From the NCBI GenBank assembly GCA_025356615.1, contig JANXSH010001106.1:1-11748 (forward strand): 11,748 nucleotides of DNA, written 5' to 3'. The notes below the pieces were generated by a model. It was not told where the DNA came from. It did not search any database and worked only from the letters and a program-made list of their open reading frames with translations. Made by a program: the position numbers and the translations under genes. This DNA comes from Planctomycetia bacterium (lineage in GTDB: Bacteria; Planctomycetota; Planctomycetia; Gemmatales; Gemmataceae). Shown here one piece after another: positions 1 to 6,423 of this stretch (position 1 is the first letter of the stretch; each line of letters begins with the position of its first letter).

Positions 1-266
1 CCCTCGCCGATCGTCATGATCTGCTCGGGCCGGGCGTAGGGCAGCAGGTCGCGGAAGCGCCACACGCCGCTGAAGCAGAGCGGGTCGGTGCGCCGCGACC
101 ACTTCGCCTCGAAGTCGCGCAGGCTACGCGGCACCGGGAGGCGGTCCCAGTCGTAGGCGACATCCATGAGGCCGCCGCACTTCGGACACTGGAACGAGGT
201 GTCGTCGAGGGCCGACGTTCCGCCGCAGGCGGGGTGGATACAGCGCTGGAATACGAGGTCGTTCAT
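1..266 (-). CDS. thrC: Threonine synthase, N-terminal part (runs off left edge)
   Basis: Threonine synthase makes L-threonine from O-phospho-L-homoserine, a PLP-dependent cytoplasmic step that ends the threonine pathway. Only the first 88 codons are inside the window. Seen: an ATG at 266-264, then an open frame to the edge. It starts MNDLVFQRCIHPACGG and has a zinc-ribbon-like pair of cysteine motifs (C9-x4-C14 and C27-x2-C30), then a DVAYDWDRLP stretch, RRTDPLCFSGVWRFRDLLP and a TIGEG motif at the cut. This order matches the long threonine synthases with an N-terminal zinc ribbon; the PLP lysine lies outside the window. The start lies 12 bases after the stop of the ABC permease and shows no clear Shine-Dalgarno sequence, so translational coupling is likely. 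The family call comes from remembered similarity; a cysteate synthase-like paralogue is the main alternative. Confidence 0.85.
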   Translation of the reverse strand, partial: MNDLVFQRCIHPACGGTSALDDTSFQCPKCGGLMDVAYDWDRLPVPRSLRDFEAKWSRRTDPLCFSGVWRFRDLLPYARPEQIMTIGE

Positions 267-278
267 GGTCTTGAAGCG

Positions 279-1598
279 TCAATAATCCTTGACGGAGAAG
301 CGCCAGCAGGAGAGGCCGAGCAGAAGGACGATGTACAGGCAAGAGACACCGAGACTCTCCCCCCAAGACACCTCGGATTGGTCGAACTTCAGATCCTTGA
401 CCTGATTCGCCGTTACCAGATCGCGCACGAGGAGCCGACTGCTCAGCGTGTCGAGGTCACTGCGGCGGGGCAGGGTGAAGTGCAGAGCGTTGACGACTTT
501 AGCGAATGTGCCGTCCTGGAACCGCTCCCCTTCGGCGACTTCCCTTCTCTTGTCCATGATCCGCATGCTCTCGACATAGCTGTGCATGAAAGAGACGAGC
601 AACAGTCCGGCCCAGATGACGATCGTCACGAGGATGGCCACGATCGCGCTGCGTGTAAGCACCGCGAAGAGGGTCGATATCGCGTAGAGAATGGCGAAGG
701 AGAAGGTGAGGATGGGGATCATCCAGAAGACTGCGGGGGCCCACACGCCGGAACGAAGGCCCAGGGCGGCCCAGACGACGGCCACCGCCACAGCGGTGTT
801 GAGCAAGACGAATGTCAAGCCGCCGACGTACTTGTAGAGGAGCAGCAGGGGCCGACTGATCGGCTTGACGATCAGCAGGTCGATCGTCCCCTTGCGGAGC
901 ATGTTGGGGATGAAGAACGCCGTGATGATGACGCTAATGAGGAACGTAACGCTCGCGCCGATCCAACCCAGCATGATTTGCTCGATGGCGAAGAGTTGAA
1001 TGCCCAGGGGCGCGGCCTCCTCGCCGGTCGGCTTCCAGTTGCCCAGGAACAGTCCCCAGGTGTGTGGCCACAGTCGGAGCGTGGTGGACGAAGGGGCCGT
1101 GGTGACTTCGTAGAACACCTCCTGCGGCGAACCCTGTTCGACTCCTGCGGGCTTCGGGATCTCCCGCACGTCGCTCACGGAGACGATGCGGAGTTCGTTC
1201 AGCATCCCGAAGCGGGAGCGGATGTATTCCACGGTTTCCGTGGGAGACATTCCCTTGGCCTGAGTTGGCATCATGCGGAGGACGACCCGATAGCGAGCAT
1301 TCGGCCCCTCGGATACGCCGTCGCTTGGCGTGACCTCGACCACCTGATATAACCCCTTGTTGCTCTCCTGGATCCGTCGCATAAAGTCTTGAACGTTTTC
1401 GGGGTCGAAATTCTCCAGCGTGTCCATCGACAGTGACGCGGCGGCCAGGCTCATGAACTCCTTCGCCACGGGCTTGGGGGTGAACGTCATGGTGCCGGTG
1501 AACAGCGCGACCAGCAGAGACAGGCCGATCATCACGTAGAATACCTTCGTATCGACCGCCTCGCGCAACGAGTCCTTGAGGACCGCCAGGAATTTCAT
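279..1598 (-). CDS. ABC-2 type transporter permease
   Basis: Membrane subunit of an ABC exporter, working with the ATPase encoded just upstream. Seen in the 439 residues: a first hydrophobic segment at about 19-38, a long polar domain at about 40-207 that probably lies outside the membrane, then segments at about 208-231, 256-280, 288-313, 316-339 and 418-432. After the second segment comes RKGTIDLLIVKPISRP (236-250 region), the conserved cytoplasmic stretch of ABC-2 permeases that contacts the ATPase. The layout resembles permeases annotated as NosY-like or 'multi-copper enzyme maturation' type. The substrate cannot be told from sequence. The ATG at 1598 is preceded by GGAG at 1612-1609, 10 bases upstream. 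The gene follows the ATPase by 24 bases and precedes thrC by 12, which suggests one transcript. Confidence 0.88.
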   Translation of the reverse strand: MKFLAVLKDSLREAVDTKVFYVMIGLSLLVALFTGTMTFTPKPVAKEFMSLAAASLSMDTLENFDPENVQDFMRRIQESNKGLYQVVEVTPSDGVSEGPNARYRVVLRMMPTQAKGMSPTETVEYIRSRFGMLNELRIVSVSDVREIPKPAGVEQGSPQEVFYEVTTAPSSTTLRLWPHTWGLFLGNWKPTGEEAAPLGIQLFAIEQIMLGWIGASVTFLISVIITAFFIPNMLRKGTIDLLIVKPISRPLLLLYKYVGGLTFVLLNTAVAVAVVWAALGLRSGVWAPAVFWMIPILTFSFAILYAISTLFAVLTRSAIVAILVTIVIWAGLLLVSFMHSYVESMRIMDKRREVAEGERFQDGTFAKVVNALHFTLPRRSDLDTLSSRLLVRDLVTANQVKDLKFDQSEVSWGESLGVSCLYIVLLLGLSCWRFSVKDY

Positions 1599-1622
1599 CG
1601 CTCGTTTTCTCCGGTTCGGTCA

Positions 1623-2582
1623 TCAGTCACGGGTACGGACACGCTTGCGGCGAGGTCGCCCGCCGTCCACGCCAGGCTCCGCCGCCTCGACGGTCTGCAC
1701 GAACAGGTCTTCGAGCGTCTGACGCTTCTCGACGAGGTGGCGCAGCCGCAACCCCTGGGCACGCAGGAAGTCCACCAGCGGGTCGATGCTCTGCCCGTCG
1801 CGCAAACCGATCTCCCAGAGCAAACGCAGGCGAGACAGGGCGTAGCCCATCGCCCGCACTTCCGCCTCGGGGAAGAGTTCGCCCTCCGCCAGGCCGACCT
1901 GGAACGTGCCCTTCTGCTCGGTCAACTCGGCGACCGTCCCCTGGCGGATGATCTCGCCGCGATCCAGGATGACGACGCGGTCGCAAATCAGTTCGACCTC
2001 GCCCAGCAGGTGCGAGTTGAGGAAGATCGTCACCCCGCGCGCCTTCAGGGCGTCGAGCATCTCGCGGATCTCGCGCCGGCCGACCGGATCGACGCCGTCG
2101 GTCGGCTCGTCGAGGAAGATCACTTCGGGGTCGTGCATCAGCGCCTGCGCGATGCCCAGGCGCTGCTTCATGCCCTTGGAGTAGGTGCGGATCTTGGAGT
2201 GCATCCGGCCCTCGAGGCCGACGCTCTTCAGAACCTCGGGGATGCGTCGGCGGCGGTCGCCCGCCGACATCTCGAGCAGGGTGCCGTAGAATTCGAGCAG
2301 GCTTGCCCCGGTGTGGTACTCCGGGAAGCGATGGTCCTCGGGCAGGTAGCCGACCTTCCGCCGCGTCTTCGTCGTGCCGACCGGCTCGCCGAGCAACTCG
2401 GCCTTGCCGTCCGTCGTCGAGAGGATGCCGAGCAGGATCTTGACCAGCGTCGTCTTGCCCGCGCCGTTCTGGCCGAGCAGGCCGAAGATTTCGCCCTTCT
2501 CGACGCGCAACGAGACGCCGTTGAGCGCGGTGATGCGCCCGCTGTACGTCTTGACCACCTTTTCGGTGACGATCACCGCCAC
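1623..2582 (-). CDS. ABC transporter ATP-binding protein (exporter type)
   Basis: ATPase subunit that powers the neighbouring ABC-2 permease. In the 319 residues the nucleotide-binding domain covers about 1-220: Walker A GQNGAGKT at 37-44, a GYLPED stretch at the Q-loop place (78-83), the signature YSKGMKQRL at 134-142, Walker B VIFLDEP at 154-160 and the H-loop histidine at 191. The last 100 residues form the variable C-terminal domain usual in one-domain CcmA/DrrA-like ATPases that pair with ABC-2 permeases. All catalytic motifs are intact. The start is GTG at 2582-2580, supported by a strong Shine-Dalgarno AGAGGTG at 2593-2587. First gene of the likely ATPase-permease-thrC operon. Function as an exporter ATPase is well supported; the cargo (lipid, drug, peptide or other) is not. 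Confidence 0.94.
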   Translation of the reverse strand: MAVIVTEKVVKTYSGRITALNGVSLRVEKGEIFGLLGQNGAGKTTLVKILLGILSTTDGKAELLGEPVGTTKTRRKVGYLPEDHRFPEYHTGASLLEFYGTLLEMSAGDRRRRIPEVLKSVGLEGRMHSKIRTYSKGMKQRLGIAQALMHDPEVIFLDEPTDGVDPVGRREIREMLDALKARGVTIFLNSHLLGEVELICDRVVILDRGEIIRQGTVAELTEQKGTFQVGLAEGELFPEAEVRAMGYALSRLRLLWEIGLRDGQSIDPLVDFLRAQGLRLRHLVEKRQTLEDLFVQTVEAAEPGVDGGRPRRKRVRTRD

Positions 2583-2586
2583 GAAT

Positions 2587-2593
2587 CACCTCT
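2587..2593 (-). promoter_or_regulatory. Ribosome binding site deciding the GTG start of the ABC ATPase
   Basis: On the minus strand AGAGGTG lies 4 bases before the GTG at 2582. It is the best Shine-Dalgarno match near this start and supports GTG over internal starts. Confidence 0.7.
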
Positions 2594-2610
2594 TATAGAT
2601 CGAAGAGAAG

Positions 2611-2722
2611 TTAACCACAGAGTCACAGAGGGCACCGAGGAATACACAGATAGGAGAAGTGTGTCGTCACGCTTCTCGTCTTCCCCCTGCTTACTCTTCG
2701 CTCCGTGTCCTTCGTACTTCTA
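2611..2722. repeat. REP/MITE-like imperfect palindromic repeat
   Basis: The left half carries short-spaced copies of CACAGAG-like units (2616, 2624, 2633 as CACCGAG, 2644 as CACAGA). The middle is a strong hairpin: 2654-2663 pairs with 2668-2677 (GAGAAGTGTG with CACGCTTCTC), with one G-T wobble and a 4-base TCGT loop. The right half (about 2691-2722) is a degraded reverse complement of such units, with CTCCGTGTCCTTCG in it. Together they make a roughly 110-base imperfect inverted repeat centred near 2665. Runs of CACAGAG/CACGAAG are familiar from dispersed intergenic repeats in many environmental bacteria. Copy number in this genome is unknown from here. Confidence 0.5.
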
Positions 2723-2846
2723 GAGTTCCATTGCTTTTTCTACGTTACGAACTCGGCCCCCTCTCGACGAGCGTGAACATCGCGGAACGCGAGGTTGTCC
2801 CCCAGAGATACAATCGGGACATGTCATCCCCTGACTCGCTCTTCAA

Positions 2847-2877
2847 CTGAAAACTGAAAACTGAAAACTGAAAACTG
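2847..2877. repeat. Heptamer tandem repeat (CTGAAAA)4 plus CTG
   Basis: Four perfect copies of CTGAAAA at 2847-2874 followed by CTG at 2875-2877. The last copy breaks into CTGGAG, which forms the Shine-Dalgarno sequence of the gene starting at 2888. Similar 7-base arrays (read on the other strand as TTTTCAG) occur between genes in many bacteria. This array lies in the 5' untranslated region, so changes in copy number would lengthen the leader but not shift a reading frame. Confidence 0.85.
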
Positions 2878-2880
2878 GAG
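2877..2880 (+). promoter_or_regulatory. Ribosome binding site of the yqeY-like gene, at the end of the heptamer array
   Basis: GGAG at 2877-2880 lies 7 bases before the ATG at 2888. Its first G is the G of the last CTG of the heptamer array, so array and ribosome binding site are joined. Confidence 0.7.
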
Positions 2881-2887
2881 TCCGACC

Positions 2888-3343
2888 ATGAGCATGTACG
2901 ACACGTTGAAGACCCGCCTCACCGAGTGCCGGAAGACGGGCAAGGCGGTCGAGCTGAGCGTCCTCCAGGTCGTCCTCGGCGACGCCTCCATGATCGAGGC
3001 GCGCGCCGGCCACAAGGCGACCGACGACGAGGTGGAGAAGATCATCCGCAAGACCATGCTCGGCAATCAGGAGACGATCGTCATCCTCGAGCAGAAGGGG
3101 CTGACCGGCGGGGCGAATCACACGAAACTGAGCGCCGAGAACGTCTTCCTCCAGACGCTCTTGCCCGACACGCTCTCGGTCGAGGAGATTGCGGGCCACC
3201 TCGGCGAGGTCGCCGACGCCCTACGCGCCGCCAAGAACGACGGCCAGGCCACAGGGGTCGCGATGAAGCACCTCAAGTCCAAGGGGCTGCGCGTGCTGGG
3301 CGACGACGTGTCGGCGGCTGTCAAAAAGATCCGGGGCGGGTGA
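2888..3343 (+). CDS. GatB/YqeY domain-containing protein
   Basis: A 151-residue cytoplasmic protein of the YqeY family, related to the tail domain of the amidotransferase subunit GatB that touches tRNA. The role of stand-alone YqeY proteins is not settled. Seen: the N-terminal helical part with LKTRLTECRKTGKAVELSVLQ (about 7-27), the DDEVEKIIRKTMLGNQETIVILEQKG stretch (46-71), then LLPDTLSVEEI (91-101) corresponding to the usual 'yLPkqLseeEi' block, and a C-terminal NDGQATGVAMKHLKSKG...VSAAVKKI part. Length is right for the family. The middle insert TGGANHTK (73-80) differs from the usual sequence. ATG start with GGAG 7 bases upstream. It converges on the 685-residue gene at 3373, 29 bases apart. 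Confidence 0.85.
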   Translation: MSMYDTLKTRLTECRKTGKAVELSVLQVVLGDASMIEARAGHKATDDEVEKIIRKTMLGNQETIVILEQKGLTGGANHTKLSAENVFLQTLLPDTLSVEEIAGHLGEVADALRAAKNDGQATGVAMKHLKSKGLRVLGDDVSAAVKKIRGG

Positions 3344-3350
3344 GGCGTTG

Positions 3351-3379
3351 GGAGTGAGGTCTTCGCGTCGCCTCACTCC
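3351..3379. terminator. Inverted repeat between convergent genes, possible two-way terminator
   Basis: GGAGTGAGG (3351-3359) is the perfect complement of CCTCACTCC (3371-3379), leaving an 11-base loop. It lies 7 bases after the stop of the yqeY-like gene and covers the last codons and stop of the minus-strand gene. Neither side has a T-run, so it is not a textbook intrinsic terminator. Position argues for transcription ending or mRNA 3' end protection. Confidence 0.5.
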
Positions 3380-5430
3380 GCTTGCAGGAACACCCCCTGG
3401 TCGCGGAATTTATTCCGCAGTGCGGGAGGCAGGTTCTTCGTCGAATGCCAGAAGACCATTGTCGTGCCGATGCGCTCGGCCTCCTTGCCCAACAGCGTCT
3501 TGACACGGTCGGCCGTCGCCGCGTCCGGGCAGCGGAACAGCCGCCCTGGGCGAGTGCTGACGTTGCTCACCTGCCCGCTCCACGCGCGAATCTGCGTCTT
3601 GACGTTGGGGGGCACGGGGGTGCTCGCGTGCTTCTCGAGCCGGGCCAGAAGGTCCGCCTCGGTCAGGCCGGTGGATCGCGCGCGCCACACCGACTCCCTG
3701 GTAATCTGGAAAGTGATCGCCCCCTGTCCGGGCTGCCCCTGGACGCGGTTGCAGAACAGCGCCAGGTCGGCGGCGGCCGCCGGGGCGATGCCGATGACGA
3801 TGACACTGAAGTCCGGCTGGACGATCGTCCTGGTCGCGCTCGTCGGGGCGTCGGGGGGCGGTTTGGCCTTGTCGAAATACACGTCCAGCCAGGGCAGGCG
3901 ACAGAGGACGACCTGTCCGCCCTCCTCCCGGCCCTGACGCAGGCAGCCGAATCGGACGAGTTGCCTGGTAACGTCTTGGACCAAACGACGCCCACAGTCT
4001 TCGTAGAGTTCGGCGACGGGCGGGATCAGCCGGTTGCCGAATCGTACCTCGACTTTGCTCGCGTCCGAGGTTCCGAGGAGCAAGGGGTTGTCCGGCCCGC
4101 GCGCGACGAATTCGACGAAGTCGTCCAGTCGAACATACTTCCCCTCCGGGAGGCGGGCGAACGCCCGATGGACCGCGTCGCGGATCGTCTGGCGGTCGTC
4201 GTCTTCGAGGATCCACTGGGACTTTTGGCGATTCCCCTTCTTGCGGGGGACGAAGCTCGTGCCGAGGAACTCCTGGTCGGCGCTGGAGGTCCCATACTCC
4301 TTACGAATCACGCGGTACAGCTTGTACAACTGGTCATACTGCACGCCGATCCCACCCGAGAGCCAGGTCCGCCCGCCCTTGCTCAGGCGAAGGAGCATTT
4401 CCTTCTCGCGATCGTCGATCGGATCGACGAAGCCGCGATTCTGGATCAGCCGGACGACGGCCGTCAGCCGTTGCACCCGGTCCTTCGGTTCGTCCAGAGA
4501 CCATCCGGGGGCCACGAGCATCGTCGCGAGGAATCGGTCCTGCTCCTTCGCATAGAGGCCGTGATCCTGGCGGACTCGGCCGGGCCCCCCGGCGAGTTCG
4601 AGCAGAACGGCTCGCAGATCGAGGATCAGCAATCCCCCCTCCGGGCCGACCTCGGCGGGAGCGGGCCGCTCCGTCAGTTTGGGGTGAGGCATGGGCTTGG
4701 TCGATTGCGCGCGAGCGGCACGCACGCCTGGGATAAACCCGATCAGGAGGGCGTTCGTGGTCGGATCGAGTCCCTCGACGACCGCGAGGTAATTGACGAG
4801 CGCGTCGAGGGCCGCCCTCACCTTGTCGGGGCGGCGTTTCGGGAGCCGAGATGCCAACGACGCCAGCGGGATCGGCCCGCCCTCCTCGTCGAGACACTTG
4901 ACGATTTGCGTTGCTATGATATCGTCGAGAAACGTCGCGACCCAGTCCGGCCAAAAGCGTCGGGGTACGTATTGCGAAAGGTATTCGTCCGTGTAGAAGC
5001 CGGGCATTGGGCCGACGTTCTTCGTCAACACCTGCTCGAACGCAACACCCATTTGGTGGGAAAGATAGGCAATGCGGGCATACGGCCGGAGGTCCGTCGT
5101 GGCCGGGTCGAGTAAGCGACATTGCGCCAGCGTGTGGAGCCTGAGACTGAAGCCGATGGCTGTGGACGCGAGGCGCACCCTCCTCCCGTCGGCCTCTTCG
5201 ACAAGCCCCGCCCCGAGGAGCGTCTCTCGCACGGGGCTGGGCAACACGATCGAGGGCGGATTCGCGCCCTTGCGGACCGGCGGCTGCACATCGAGAAAGG
5301 CCGTGCGGGCCATCACCGAAAGGCCGGCCCAAAGGTCGTCCCATGCCGCCATCTCGGCGCGCTTCCACCCTTGATCGTGAAAGGCGATTGGTTGATGTTG
5401 TTGCTTCTGTTTTTGGAACATCCATCGCAT
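3373..5430 (-). CDS. Helicase-associated (XPB/Ssl2-like, Helicase_C_3) domain protein without a helicase motor
   Basis: A 685-residue protein. I do not see Walker motifs or other helicase motor signatures. The C-terminal part (about 536-660) runs IVQPDFSVIV, then an ITRESVWRARSTGLTEADLL stretch, then LEKHASTPVPPNVKTQIRAW. This pattern fits the Helicase_C_3 family (XPB/Ssl2-like N-terminal domain), where a 'vqpdf/l' strand is followed by an 'itp.Slr.a...Glta..il..L..hs..plP.nv...i..W' block. The N-terminal half is mostly helical with no domain I recognise; residues 190-235 (LASLASRLPKRRPDKVRAALDALVNYLAVVEG) look like a winged helix. Start ATG at 5430 with GGAG 8 bases upstream (5442-5439); an in-frame ATG also occurs at residue 4. 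It is monocistronic and divergent from the sigma factor gene. Function unknown; a DNA-binding or repair-related role is only a guess from the domain. Confidence 0.7.
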   Translation of the reverse strand: MRWMFQKQKQQHQPIAFHDQGWKRAEMAAWDDLWAGLSVMARTAFLDVQPPVRKGANPPSIVLPSPVRETLLGAGLVEEADGRRVRLASTAIGFSLRLHTLAQCRLLDPATTDLRPYARIAYLSHQMGVAFEQVLTKNVGPMPGFYTDEYLSQYVPRRFWPDWVATFLDDIIATQIVKCLDEEGGPIPLASLASRLPKRRPDKVRAALDALVNYLAVVEGLDPTTNALLIGFIPGVRAARAQSTKPMPHPKLTERPAPAEVGPEGGLLILDLRAVLLELAGGPGRVRQDHGLYAKEQDRFLATMLVAPGWSLDEPKDRVQRLTAVVRLIQNRGFVDPIDDREKEMLLRLSKGGRTWLSGGIGVQYDQLYKLYRVIRKEYGTSSADQEFLGTSFVPRKKGNRQKSQWILEDDDRQTIRDAVHRAFARLPEGKYVRLDDFVEFVARGPDNPLLLGTSDASKVEVRFGNRLIPPVAELYEDCGRRLVQDVTRQLVRFGCLRQGREEGGQVVLCRLPWLDVYFDKAKPPPDAPTSATRTIVQPDFSVIVIGIAPAAAADLALFCNRVQGQPGQGAITFQITRESVWRARSTGLTEADLLARLEKHASTPVPPNVKTQIRAWSGQVSNVSTRPGRLFRCPDAATADRVKTLLGKEAERIGTTMVFWHSTKNLPPALRNKFRDQGVFLQAE

Positions 5431-5569
5431 CGGCGCGTCTCCAGACCGTGAACCTCATGAGAGCATCCTAGTGTATCTCCTCCTGGATCGATAGGATTCC
5501 CGTAACCGTTCGTCCGATTTTTAGGGACTCGGGGCATCCTCAGATGATCCGCCCTGATAGCATGTCCGC

Positions 5570-5740
5570 ATGGAGGAAGTCGCTTGCCCTGGATGCCTCG
5601 GGCCTCTCGCCTCTATCGCGGCGTTGGAGCAGTTCATCGCCCACCTCGAAACCCCCTGGGCATGCCCCCCCCTCCCCGTCGTAATTCTACAGGCATTCGC
5701 TCCGTCCGAGGAGCACCGCAGTCACGACCTGGCCGTATAG
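5570..5740 (+). CDS. Doubtful small ORF upstream of the sigma factor gene
   Basis: An ATG frame of 56 codons ending in TAG at 5738-5740, 27 bases before the preferred sigma factor start. It begins MEEVACPGCLGPLASI and contains EQFIAHLET. It has a CPGC motif but no second cysteine pair, no clear Shine-Dalgarno sequence, and third-position GC of roughly 70 percent, lower than the neighbouring genes. I do not recognise it. It could be a small regulatory or leader peptide, or chance. Confidence 0.2.
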   Translation: MEEVACPGCLGPLASIAALEQFIAHLETPWACPPLPVVILQAFAPSEEHRSHDLAV

Positions 5741-5753
5741 CCACGAACCTCCC

Positions 5754-5757
5754 GGAG
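5754..5757 (+). promoter_or_regulatory. Ribosome binding site deciding the sigma factor start
   Basis: GGAG lies 10 bases before the ATG at 5768 but only 4 before the in-frame GTG at 5762. The spacing, together with the usual family start 'M.DVTR', favours ATG 5768. Confidence 0.6.
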
Positions 5758-5767
5758 CCTGGTGCCG

Positions 5768-6340
5768 ATGACCGACGTTACCCGCATCCTGTCCGCCATC
5801 GAGCAGGGCGACCCGCACGCCGCCGACCAACTGCTGCCGCTGGTCTACGACGAACTGCGCCGGATGGCCGCGCAGCGGATGGCTCAGGAAACGCCCGGCC
5901 AGACCCTTCAAGCCACGGCCCTGGTTCACGAGGCGTACCTTCGGCTCGTAGGGGACGCGGAGGTACACCCCTGGAACAGTCGCGGTCATTTCTTCGCCGC
6001 CGCCGCGGAGGCCATGCGCCGGATCCTGGTCGAGAAGGCTCGACGCAGGCAACGCCTCCGACACGGCGGAGGCCGCCAGCGCATCGACCTGGAAGACCTG
6101 GATGTCATGCGAGAGGAGAAGGCCGAGGAACTGCTCGCCCTGGACGAGGCCCTGGAGCGGCTTGCGGGCGAAGAGGCCATCGTCGGGGAGGTCGTGAAAC
6201 TGCGCTATTTCACGGGGCTTACCATCGAGCAATCGGCGGCGGCTCTGGGCATCTCCGTGCGGACGGCCAATCGCCACTGGGCCTACGCACGGGCCTGGCT
6301 GTATACGCAACTCCGTCGATCCGACGAGCCGAACGAGTAG
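5768..6340 (+). CDS. RNA polymerase ECF sigma factor (Sigma70_ECF / TIGR02999 type)
   Basis: A 190-residue extracytoplasmic-function sigma factor that would direct RNA polymerase to a small set of promoters. Seen: MTDVTRILSAIEQGDPHAAD at the start and LLPLVYDELRRMAAQRMAQE in region 2.1, both very typical of the TIGR02999 / Pfam Sigma70_ECF group. Region 2.2 follows with QATALVHEAYLRL (48-60), then HFFAAAAEAMRRILVEKARRRQR (75-97) for regions 2.3-2.4. Region 4 (about 122-182) has the helix-turn-helix LTIEQSAAALGISVRTANRH at 151-170. No anti-sigma gene is beside it; instead a membrane Ser/Thr kinase follows after 83 bases, as is common for this group in planctomycetes. Region 2.2 lacks the acidic pair usually found just before LVxE and has Ala49-Thr50 there, a possible phosphorylation switch. 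Confidence 0.94.
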   Translation: MTDVTRILSAIEQGDPHAADQLLPLVYDELRRMAAQRMAQETPGQTLQATALVHEAYLRLVGDAEVHPWNSRGHFFAAAAEAMRRILVEKARRRQRLRHGGGRQRIDLEDLDVMREEKAEELLALDEALERLAGEEAIVGEVVKLRYFTGLTIEQSAAALGISVRTANRHWAYARAWLYTQLRRSDEPNE

Positions 6341-6352
6341 GGCCCGAATTTC

Positions 6353-6405
6353 CGTGGCACGTTTCACCCGCGAACGTCGCACTGTGAGTAGAGCGACGAA
6401 TCTTG
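6353..6405 (+). promoter_or_regulatory. Conserved upstream module, copy A (candidate ECF promoter of the kinase gene)
   Basis: CGTGGCAC (6353-6360), 14 bases, then ACGTCGCACTGT (6374-6385). The second copy at 9958-9990 matches at 26 of 33 positions with no gap; further on both copies share GTAG, GCGA and CTTGT. TGGCAC and CGTC with about 14 bases between resemble the -35 and -10 of ECF promoters. CGTCGC (6375-6380) can also pair with GCGACG (6393-6398). It lies between the sigma factor stop and the kinase start. Promoter function is inferred. Confidence 0.45.
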
Positions 6406-6423
6406 TTCATGAAGGTCGGTGCC

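Larger units (their letters stand above)
2583..2887. other. Divergent intergenic region between the ABC operon and the yqeY-like gene
   Basis: About 305 bases with no credible gene. It must hold the divergent promoters, though I see no convincing -35/-10 pair. It contains a REP/MITE-like imperfect palindrome (about 2611-2722) and a heptamer array (2847-2877), each listed separately. Short open frames here read through simple repeats and are not credible. Confidence 0.6.
5431..5767. other. Divergent intergenic region before the sigma factor gene
   Basis: About 337 bases between the helicase-associated gene and the ECF sigma gene. It holds the ribosome binding site of the minus-strand gene (5439-5442), an AT-richer patch around 5516-5523 (GATTTTTAGG), and a possible 56-codon frame at 5570-5740 listed apart. 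No convincing promoter pair, operator repeat or RNA gene is visible. Confidence 0.5.

Noticed and set aside
234..1352. A long plus-strand open frame of 372 codons opposite the permease gene
   Set aside because: It is rich in D, E, R, H and G and lacks any recognisable domain. The opposite strand carries a clear ABC-2 permease with membrane segments.
2824..3199. Minus-strand frames with an FSVFSFQFSV-like sequence
   Set aside because: This peptide is the translation of the CTGAAAA array, often misannotated as protein; the rest is antisense to the YqeY-domain gene.
3382..5115. A 577-codon plus-strand open frame opposite the helicase-associated gene
   Set aside because: Composition is typical of an antisense shadow in GC-rich DNA. 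The minus-strand frame has domain-like patterns and a good ribosome binding site.
5710..5757. A possible copy of the module before the sigma factor gene (TAGCCACGAACCT resembling TAGAGCGACGAATCTT)
   Set aside because: Only the distal part looks similar. The CGTGGCAC and ACGTCGCACTGT parts are absent, so autoregulation by this motif is not supported.
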